Assembly (NCBI RefSeq): GCF_046098205.1
Contig: NZ_JBJURJ010000003.1
Coordinates: 248,001 to 312,000, forward strand
Source of the DNA: Paenibacillus_AR mesotrionivorans
GTDB taxonomy: Bacteria; Bacillota; Bacilli; Paenibacillales; NBRC-103111
Direction: 5' to 3'
Length of the DNA: 64,000 nucleotides
Of the stretch, positions 57,835 to 64,000 are shown piece by piece. Under the pieces are notes generated by a model. It did not search any database. It saw only the letters and a program-made list of their open reading frames with translations, and had not been told where the DNA came from. The translations under genes and the position numbers were made by a program. Each line of letters starts with the position of its first letter. Position 1 is the stretch's first letter.

Positions 57835-58851
57835 ATGGTCACCATATACGATATCGCCAAACGGGCCAATGTTTCTCCCATGACTGTTTCCCGTGTTATT
57901 AATAAATCGCCGCTGATTAAGGAATCCACCCGCCTGAAGGTGGAGGAGGTGATCCGTGAGCTGGATTATGTGCCCAATAAACAGGCCCGCAGCCTGACCT
58001 CCAAGGAAACACGGCTGGTGGCGCTGGTTATCCCCGATATTTCCAACCCCTTCTTCACCAATATCGCCCGTGGGGCGGAGGACAAGGCGCTGCAGCTGGG
58101 CTACCATCTGATTCTGGGCAATACCGACGAAAATCCGGACAAGGAGTCCCAATATATCGGCATGCTCATGTCCGCAGGAGTGGACGGAGTGCTGCTGGTG
58201 CCCTCCGGAGAGGCTTCGGCCAGCCATGTCAAAAAACTGGTGAAACGGAGTATTCCGTTTGTTTATGTGGACCGCATTATCCCCCAGGTGCCCGCAGACT
58301 CCATCTCCGGGGATAACTTACAGACCACCCGCCAGCTGGTGCAGCATCTGATTGCGTTGGGGCACCGGAAGATTGCCTTCATTAATGGGCCCTCCTCCCT
58401 CTCCAATGTACAGGAACGGGATCAGGCATTCCGGGAAACGCTGCAGCTTGCCGGGATTGAGCCCAATCCGGCTTATATGGTTGAAACTCACTTCAAACAG
58501 GACAACTTCGACGAGATTATCGCCAAGCTGGTTTCCCTGCAGCAGGGGGAACGGCCTACGGCCATCCTGGCGGCCAACAACTTCATCGGCGTGAATACGC
58601 TGCGGGCCTTGCGGACCCTGCAAATCCGCGTGCCGGAGGAGATGGCCGTCACCTGTTTCGATGATCCGGACATCATCCCGGATTACAATCCTTTCCTGAC
58701 GGTGGCGAAGCAGCCCGCCTATGATATGGGCTTTCTCGGCATGCAGCTGCTTATCGAACGGATTCAGTCCGGCGCCCCCGCCAGCACGCGCAAAATCGTG
58801 CTGCCCTCGGAGCTGATCGTGCGCAGCTCCACCGGAAAGCCGCAGGAATAG
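57835..58851 (+). CDS. LacI family transcriptional regulator
   Basis: The 338-residue protein has the LacI helix-turn-helix TIYDIAKRANVSPMTVSRVIN (residues 3-23) with hinge NKQARSLTSKETR and a periplasmic-binding-like sensor domain (about 60-330) with LVIPDISNPFFTNIARGAED and DNLQTTRQLVQHLIALGHRKIAFI. It is divergent from the sugar operon and its likely operators are the four palindromes listed. Induction by a sugar derived from the GH95 substrate is the simplest model. AAAGGAAG precedes the ATG; a terminator follows. Confidence 0.92.
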   Translation: MVTIYDIAKRANVSPMTVSRVINKSPLIKESTRLKVEEVIRELDYVPNKQARSLTSKETRLVALVIPDISNPFFTNIARGAEDKALQLGYHLILGNTDENPDKESQYIGMLMSAGVDGVLLVPSGEASASHVKKLVKRSIPFVYVDRIIPQVPADSISGDNLQTTRQLVQHLIALGHRKIAFINGPSSLSNVQERDQAFRETLQLAGIEPNPAYMVETHFKQDNFDEIIAKLVSLQQGERPTAILAANNFIGVNTLRALRTLQIRVPEEMAVTCFDDPDIIPDYNPFLTVAKQPAYDMGFLGMQLLIERIQSGAPASTRKIVLPSELIVRSSTGKPQE

Positions 58852-58892
58852 GCGCTTCAGTGACGGAAGCGCGCGGAGGAAGCGATTAATGC

Positions 58893-58940
58893 AAAGGAGC
58901 TGTCTTCACCAACAGGTTTTCTGTTGGGGACAGCTCCTTT
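58893..58940 (+). terminator. Terminator after the lacI-type gene
   Basis: AAAGGAGCTGTC (58893-58904) and CCAACAG pair with CTGTTGG and GACAGCTCCTTT (58929-58940). The stem is long; only a short T-run follows. Confidence 0.7.
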
Positions 58941-58985
58941 GTCTTGCTGGGCGGGGCAGATGCCGCACCGCGGCAGGACTAGCGC

Positions 58986-59046
58986 AGCGGGGGCTGATGT
59001 GCGGGGGCTGGTACGACGGGGACTGATGTGCGGGGGCTGATGGTGG
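58986..59046. repeat. G-rich ~30-bp direct repeat
   Basis: GGGGRCTGATGTGCGGGGGCTG occurs near 58989 and 59018. Several G-runs of four or five could form a quadruplex. It lies about 40 bp before Q8 in the gene-free stretch 58852-59389. Confidence 0.55.
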
Positions 59047-59084
59047 GATTTGATAGGCGGGGCTGGTAGCGGATGCCCGAAAGG

Positions 59085-59269
59085 CTAACGGCGGTGAAAG
59101 CCTCTATTTGCCCAAAACGGGCAGCTTCCGCAGGCTAACGGCGGCCAGAGCCGCTATTTCCACCAATCGGGCATGAATTGCCCGTTTTGGAGACAAATAG
59201 CGGCGCTCACTTCCGTTAGATTTTCCCGGCCCCGTTTTTTCGCCAAATAGCGGCTCCTGCCGCCGTTAG
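59085..59269. repeat. Quartet element Q8 (family A), 185 bp
   Basis: Units lie at 59085-59109, 59135-59159, 59195-59219 and 59245-59269, two CTAACGG...CTATTT then two inverted AAATAGCGG...CCGTTAG, gaps 25, 35 and 25 bp. The centre holds a perfect CGGGCA/TGCCCG hairpin. It is the clearest member of family A. Confidence 0.92.
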
Positions 59270-59389
59270 AATCTGCGGGGGAAGCAACCCGCAGAGGATC
59301 AGGCCCTCAGGCGATCAGGACACAGCGCTACTACCCGGTTGAAGCTGACAGCAGTTCCTGTTCCCCTGTTTCCCTTTTCCGCCAACCAA

Positions 59390-61459
59390 TTACTCCGCTG
59401 CTTCCGGCAGCTCCAGAAGCCACACCTCATAAGGCGGCAACGCGGCTTCCCCATTCAGGGCCGCTCCCGATAGCAGATCCTTCAGCGGGGTTTTCAGCTG
59501 CACCGGAGCAGGCTCCCCCGAATAGTTCAGGACGAACAGGAACCGTTTGTCCCCTGCTCTCCGGATACCCAGCTCCACCTGCGCCGGAGCCTCCAGGAAG
59601 TCAGCTGCCGGGGACACTAGCCCCAGCTCATCCGCAATGGCATCCACCACCGCTTCCGAAAAAGCTGCGCCGTAATACCACGCTTGTCCCTTTTCCACGA
59701 ATCGCCGTGTCAGAGCAGGTTTGCCCGCATAATATTCGCTCGCATACTCCGCCAGGACCTCCGTGTCGGCATCCTCCACCTGCAGGATTTCGTTGAAGCC
59801 TTCTGCTTTAACACCTTCTGCCAGCCGGCTGTCCTTCCACCGCAGCTCCGCCGGGGCAACCGTTCCCTTCACCAGGGTGAAGTCCTCCACGGTGATGCCG
59901 CACAGTCCGGCAACGGGCCCCGGGAAGGGACGCATGTAGCAGTGGCCATGGATATTTTTAAAGCCGGTCCGGGCACCGAACAGAAGAATCCCTCCTTGCT
60001 CCACATACCGGGTGAGAAGCGCCGCCGTCTCATCCGTCATAATAGCCGGGTGCGGATACACAATCACCTTGTATGCGGCCAGCTCTTCCAGTGGCGTGGA
60101 AGCACGCAGCGTGATCATATCCGCCGGAATATGGCGGTGCTGAAGGCGTTTGTACCAGGCCCGGACACTTCGCCGCTGAAGCGGACCGCACCATGCATCG
60201 AGCTCCCCGTCCCAACTATTGTCGTAATCCTGCATGATGGCGACCTCTGCCTGGTAGGCGCTTCCGATCAGGCTGTTCCCCAGGCTGGCAAGTTCCCCGC
60301 CGATCTGTGCTATCTCCCGCACGCGGCGGTTGGGCCGGTTGTGGTAGTCATTAATGCCATGCCAATAAATTTCGGTACCTACCGTAGCCGTCCGCCAGCG
60401 GAAATAAACTAGCAGATCGGTTCCATGCAGCACAGACTGGTAAGACCACAGCCGGATTTGCCCCGGCTTGGGTGTACCCATGGCCATGGCGTCCACCCAG
60501 CCGCCCGGCCCGGACTGCTGCTCCATTACGCAGAAATTCGGCGAAATGGACCGGACCTGGGACAGCTTCATGCTCCATGCCCGGTCCAGAAGGGGCGCCT
60601 CCTCGTTGATTGTATCCAGGGAGCCAAACTGCGGATAAGAATCATACGAGAAGAAATCCAGCAGTTCCTCCGTCAGTTCATGGTTGTCCAGGTGCCCGAA
60701 CATGCCGTTGGTGGTAATCCAATGCTGCGGCGCCAGCTCCCGGATAATCTCCGTCTGCAGCCTGGCGAAGGAAATTGTGATGTCTGAGATGAATCTTTTT
60801 TCGTCGAGGGCCATATGAGGGTTGGGGGAGCGGCTGACCATATGCCGGGTGAGATGCACCTGCTCCCAGGCGGTATAGGTCTGGCTCCAAAACACAGTGC
60901 CCCATGCCTCGTTCAGCTTGTCCAACGTCCCGTACTTGTCCTTCAGCCATTCCCGGAACGCGGCATGATCGGTTTCGGCGTAGAACACATCCATGTGGCA
61001 GTTAAACTCATTGTCAATCTGCCAGCCGATAACAGCGGGATGATCCTTGTAGGCCTCCACCATCTTTCGGACGATACGCTGGCACAGCTCCCGGTATTTT
61101 GCGCTGGTGTAGTTGGTATGCCGCCTCAGGCCATGCCGGTACAGCTCCCCTGTCACATCCGCATTCAGCACCTCCGGATACTTATGGGTCAGCCAAGCAG
61201 GGGGAGCTGCGGTTGGTGTGCCCAGGATCACCTTCAGCCCATAGCGGTGCGCCAGGTCCAACACCCGGTGGAACATAGCGAAATCGAATTTTCCCTCCTC
61301 CGGCTCAAAAATCGCCCAAGCAAACTCCGCCAACCGCACCACGGAGATATTCATCTCACGCATCCTGCGGAAATCATCCTCCCACAACGCCTCCGGCCAA
61401 TGCTCCGGGTAATAGCAGACGCCCAGCGTTAATTTATCCATACGTATGGACTTTCCCAT
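59390..61459 (-). CDS. GH42 beta-galactosidase
   Basis: The 689-residue cytoplasmic enzyme has the GH42 start LGVCYYPEHWPEALWEDDFRRM, the acid/base region GWQIDNEFNCH (Glu near 157) and the nucleophile region FCVMEQQSGPGGW (Glu near 315). It splits terminal beta-D-galactosides from imported oligosaccharides. ATG 61459 follows GGAAGGATG; a later ATG at residue 7 is possible. An AraC gene is divergent 88 bases away and probably controls it. Confidence 0.93.
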   Translation of the reverse strand: MGKSIRMDKLTLGVCYYPEHWPEALWEDDFRRMREMNISVVRLAEFAWAIFEPEEGKFDFAMFHRVLDLAHRYGLKVILGTPTAAPPAWLTHKYPEVLNADVTGELYRHGLRRHTNYTSAKYRELCQRIVRKMVEAYKDHPAVIGWQIDNEFNCHMDVFYAETDHAAFREWLKDKYGTLDKLNEAWGTVFWSQTYTAWEQVHLTRHMVSRSPNPHMALDEKRFISDITISFARLQTEIIRELAPQHWITTNGMFGHLDNHELTEELLDFFSYDSYPQFGSLDTINEEAPLLDRAWSMKLSQVRSISPNFCVMEQQSGPGGWVDAMAMGTPKPGQIRLWSYQSVLHGTDLLVYFRWRTATVGTEIYWHGINDYHNRPNRRVREIAQIGGELASLGNSLIGSAYQAEVAIMQDYDNSWDGELDAWCGPLQRRSVRAWYKRLQHRHIPADMITLRASTPLEELAAYKVIVYPHPAIMTDETAALLTRYVEQGGILLFGARTGFKNIHGHCYMRPFPGPVAGLCGITVEDFTLVKGTVAPAELRWKDSRLAEGVKAEGFNEILQVEDADTEVLAEYASEYYAGKPALTRRFVEKGQAWYYGAAFSEAVVDAIADELGLVSPAADFLEAPAQVELGIRRAGDKRFLFVLNYSGEPAPVQLKTPLKDLLSGAALNGEAALPPYEVWLLELPEAAE

Positions 61460-61547
61460 CCGCCCACATCCTTCCGTCCTTTGTCACCTTCATTGTAGCG
61501 AATGGGATACCCCGTTGAAATGACAAAATCCTGCGATTCATATTAAA

Positions 61548-62492
61548 ATGTTGTTACAGGATATGAATCAATCATCTGAATTTATTATGAATGTGACTAT
61601 TGGGTATCAAAATTTTGCGTTACTTAGGAGCAGCTATCCTATGCATGAGCACATCTATTTGCCCAAGCCGGTATTTCCCCGGTTTATCTGCTTTCCGGAT
61701 TTTGTGGGAGGCTACAGCGATTTTCCCGAGCACCGGGTTAACCGGGAATACCGGACCAGCGAGAACAATATGGACCGGAACTATAACCTGCATATTGTGC
61801 TGGAAGGCAAAGGTTACCTCCATACCGGAACCAAGTCCTACGAGCTGACCCGGGGGCAGGGGTTCCTTTATGGACCCGGTCTCCGACAAACCTACCAGTC
61901 GGATTCCCGGGATCCCTGGAGCATCCGGTGGGTCCACTTCTACGGGACGCATCTGGAGGAGCTGCTGAACGGCAAAGGCCTGGACGACCCCTGGCTGTTC
62001 GGGCTGCTCAGCTTGGCTCCCATCGAAAGATTAATGGAGAAGCTGCTGCAGTTGGGACGGGGCTATCAGGTGGATGACGAACACAGGGTGGCCGCCACAT
62101 TGTACGAGCTTTTGACCCGGCTGCAAGCTGATGCCACCCAACTGAACGTTCCAGCCACTCTGTCTGCGGACAAGCTTCGGACGGCAGCCAATTACGTCCG
62201 GGCCCACAGCCATGAGCCTGTGACGCTGGAGCAGGCGGCCATCATTGCCGGCTACAGTCCCCATCATTTCAGCCGGACCTTCAGCGCCGCTTTCGGCATG
62301 TCCTTCCCCGACTTCCTGCTGGAGGCCCGGCTGCTCCACGCCAAACGCCTGCTGGCCACCACCGGCTTGCCGGTCAAAACCGTCGCGCTGGAGGTAGGTT
62401 TCTCCCAAACCAGCTACTTCGGCAGGTGCTTCCGGGAGCGGGAGGGGATGACTCCGCTGGAGTTCAGGTATTTGCATACGCAGAGGGATTAG
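61548..62492 (+). CDS. AraC family transcriptional regulator
   Basis: The 314-residue protein has an N-terminal cupin-like sensing domain (about 50-160, LHIVLEGKGYLHTGTKSYELTRGQGFLYGPG) and a C-terminal AraC domain (about 210-310: VTLEQAAIIAGYSPHHFSRTF and VALEVGFSQTSYFGRCFR). The start is uncertain: ATG 61548, ATG 61563 and ATG 61587 are in frame and none has a strong ribosome-binding site. It is divergent from the GH42 gene and likely activates it on a galactoside signal. Confidence 0.9.
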   Translation: MLLQDMNQSSEFIMNVTIGYQNFALLRSSYPMHEHIYLPKPVFPRFICFPDFVGGYSDFPEHRVNREYRTSENNMDRNYNLHIVLEGKGYLHTGTKSYELTRGQGFLYGPGLRQTYQSDSRDPWSIRWVHFYGTHLEELLNGKGLDDPWLFGLLSLAPIERLMEKLLQLGRGYQVDDEHRVAATLYELLTRLQADATQLNVPATLSADKLRTAANYVRAHSHEPVTLEQAAIIAGYSPHHFSRTFSAAFGMSFPDFLLEARLLHAKRLLATTGLPVKTVALEVGFSQTSYFGRCFREREGMTPLEFRYLHTQRD

Positions 62493-62533
62493 CCGTAGAC
62501 GGAGTAGATGGTTGTTGAGGGGAAGCAGCTGGC

Positions 62534-62718
62534 GTAACGGAACTGAGAGGCTCTTAACCAACCTATTGGGTTGTTTTCCAGATTTAACGGAAATGAGAAG
62601 CGCTTAGAGGCTGCTGAGAGTGCAATTTGCGCCTCTTTTCCCTGCTAAGGTGCTCTCAGTTCCGTTACAATTCCAAAAGTAATATTTTGCGCCGCTAAGG
62701 GTCGCTGAGTTCCGTTAG
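62534..62718. repeat. Quartet element Q9 (family B), 185 bp
   Basis: In the gene-free stretch 62493-62979, units lie at 62534-62558, 62584-62608, 62644-62668 and 62694-62718, with TAACGGAA-TGAGA at 62535 and 62585 and its inverse TCAGTTCCGTTA ending 62667 and 62717. Gaps are 25, 35 and 25 bp, as in Q3. Confidence 0.9.
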
Positions 62719-62895
62719 CCAAATCCCCTGCCTGGCTGGTGTGAGGCTGGCCGAGTAGCGTTCACCGGGGACTGGCACGGCGGTGGGGCGCCGCAGAACT
62801 AAAGGTCAGCCAGCGCCCACCCAGCCAAGTCTATGCAGCCACGCTCAGCCACTCAGCCCCGCTCCTCAGCTCCGCCACTCAGCCTCGCCCAACGC

Positions 62896-62935
62896 AAAAG
62901 CAGCCTGCCGGAGGGGACTCAGGCAGACTGCTTTT
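62896..62935. terminator. Terminator after the gerM-like gene
   Basis: AAAAGCAG-CTGCC and GGCAG-CTGCTTTT form a stem with a 13-base loop. On the minus strand it ends the gene at 62980, and it is symmetrical enough to work in both directions. Confidence 0.8.
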
Positions 62936-62979
62936 ATAAGCGGGTGGGCCAAGATGTGGCCCCCCCTTCCACGCCCGGC

Positions 62980-64000
62980 TTACATTTTGGCGGGATTAAT
63001 ATGGTCTGGTGCAGCTACCGGCTTGGCATAGCTGGTTTTGTCGGTGGCAGACACCTTGGTGTCGCCGTTGACCATCAGCTGCACCTTGCCTGCGCCTGTG
63101 GTTTCCGTCAGGGACAGAATCAGCGCCTGGGCTGCGCTGGCCGGAATCAGCTTGTCGGAACCCAGCAGCTTGTCGTTAAAGTTGGCGGTAACCACCGTGT
63201 TATCCTGGGACAGCTGGATTTGGAGCAGTCCGGTGTCCGGCGCCAATACGGAGGCCAGGCCCTTGCTGCTGTCCGGACCCTTGATAAGCTGTTCTACAGC
63301 GGCGGAGGCCACATCCTCGGTGCGCTTCACCATACGGGTCACCGGCACGTAGTAGCTGAAATCCTCCGCGGTTTTGTTCTGGAAGTACAGCGTTACCGGA
63401 ACGGACTGGCCAGGGTTAAGGCCGCTGCCGAATTCCAGGTTGATCCCCATGGCCCGGCTCATCAGCGGATCTACCGGGGTTTTGGCCAGAGCCATCTCCT
63501 TCAGCTCCTTGCCCTCCACCCGAAGAGAGACCTTCTCCACATTGTCCAGCTCCGTCAGCGTCCATACCACAGCCTCCAGAACCTTGCGTTCGTCCTCAGC
63601 CTTGTAGTTGTTGAACTCCTTGGAGAAATCCACCACCGCCAGCTTTTGGTCGGCCTTCAGATCAATACCCTTGATGGCGGTGCCTTTGGGCAGAACGGCC
63701 TGGAAGCCGGTGGGAACGGCTGCGGCCCCTTCCACCATATACTCCAGTGACTTGCGCGCCACCTCCAGGGTTTTCGGGATGTACACCGATAACGGTGCCA
63801 CCATGCCCTTGGGGTCCTTGAAGTAAAGCGTAACCTGCCTTCCGGTTTCCGCGGTGACGGGAACAGCAGAGGTTTGAACCGCGGCATCCGCGCCAGTGGG
63901 AGGCGGATCAATAGATTGTGCCCCTTCCTTCTTGTTGATCAGGGAGCAGCCGGTGGAGAGCATGGCGGTGACGGTTGCCACAGCGGCCAGCCGCAGCACG
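62980..64000 (-). CDS. gerM: GerM-like lipoprotein with two GerMN domains (5' end beyond the window)
   Basis: The visible 340 residues include a signal-like helix with the lipobox STGC (VTAMLSTGCS) and two GerMN (sporulation/germination) domains, about residues 50-170 and 195-320, each with a TLYF-D/Q start and DFSKEFNN or NFNDKLLG. GerM is needed for sporulation and germination in Bacillus, as an extracellular protein that links spore membranes with the SpoIIIA-Q channel. A GTG at 63999 could be a start but the helix suggests more basic residues upstream, so the true start is probably outside the window. Confidence 0.88.
   Translation of the reverse strand, partial: VLRLAAVATVTAMLSTGCSLINKKEGAQSIDPPPTGADAAVQTSAVPVTAETGRQVTLYFKDPKGMVAPLSVYIPKTLEVARKSLEYMVEGAAAVPTGFQAVLPKGTAIKGIDLKADQKLAVVDFSKEFNNYKAEDERKVLEAVVWTLTELDNVEKVSLRVEGKELKEMALAKTPVDPLMSRAMGINLEFGSGLNPGQSVPVTLYFQNKTAEDFSYYVPVTRMVKRTEDVASAAVEQLIKGPDSSKGLASVLAPDTGLLQIQLSQDNTVVTANFNDKLLGSDKLIPASAAQALILSLTETTGAGKVQLMVNGDTKVSATDKTSYAKPVAAPDHINPAKM

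Noticed and set aside
62833..63750. 305-residue frame on the plus strand
   Set aside because: It is antisense to the gerM-like gene, which has clear GerMN domains and lipobox.

Overview
The window looks like a chromosome segment of an endospore-forming Paenibacillus-like bacterium (Firmicutes, Paenibacillaceae). The evidence is GC-rich low-bias coding, strong AGGAGG ribosome-binding sites with frequent TTG/GTG starts, sporulation proteins (a SpoIIP-type protein and a GerM-like lipoprotein), two LplB/YtcP-type sugar ABC transporters each with a membrane-bound AraC-type regulator, and many glycoside hydrolases. No tRNA, rRNA, CRISPR array, transposase or prophage was seen. The assignment is inferred from gene content, not from a marker gene.

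Layout. 0-3.4 kb: end of an unknown gene, a GNAT acetyltransferase, then a leftward operon of NmrA/QorB-like reductase, GDSL esterase, NUDIX hydrolase and YdcF-like protein. 3.5-6.5 kb: a polytopic membrane protein and a secreted SH3-SH3-SpoIIP protein. 6.7-12.6 kb: first sugar ABC transporter with its regulator. 12.9-22.2 kb: small metabolic and membrane genes, an AAA ATPase, esterase, methyltransferase, AI-2E-type permease, Fe-S flavoenzyme and TetR. 22.3-29.2 kb: rbsD operon, aminotransferase, flavoprotein and a second MocA oxidoreductase. 29.7-36.7 kb: alpha-glucosidase, asnB, rph-rdgB. 37-40.2 kb: autoregulated tetR-flavodoxin pair and an intracellular GH9. 40.9-46.4 kb: glycosyltransferase/nucleotide-sugar dehydrogenase group, probably for a surface glycan. 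46.6-57.7 kb: second sugar ABC transporter and regulator, followed upstream by GH95, an MDR dehydrogenase, an L-galactose-dehydrogenase-like aldo/keto reductase and a cyclase-family hydrolase. A LacI regulator is divergent at 57.8 kb. 59.4-62.5 kb: GH42 beta-galactosidase and divergent AraC. The right edge carries a GerM-like gene.

How genes fit together. The 49-58 kb block reads as a complete route for an alpha-L-galactoside or alpha-L-fucoside: ABC import, GH95 cleavage, oxidation of the freed sugar to a lactone, ring opening, and a second oxidation. A palindrome with core GTTATCGRTAAC sits before this operon and before the transporter, and also before the rbsD operon and an esterase gene, which suggests one LacI regulon of four promoters.

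Most unusual structure. Nine intergenic regions each carry the same architecture: four ~25-bp units arranged two forward, then two inverted, with ~50-bp spacing between like-oriented units and ~35 bp in the middle for most of them. Five of them are exactly 185 bp long. The unit sequence differs (five families) but the geometry is kept. Short tandem repeats often lie beside them. I know of no named repeat class with this geometry.
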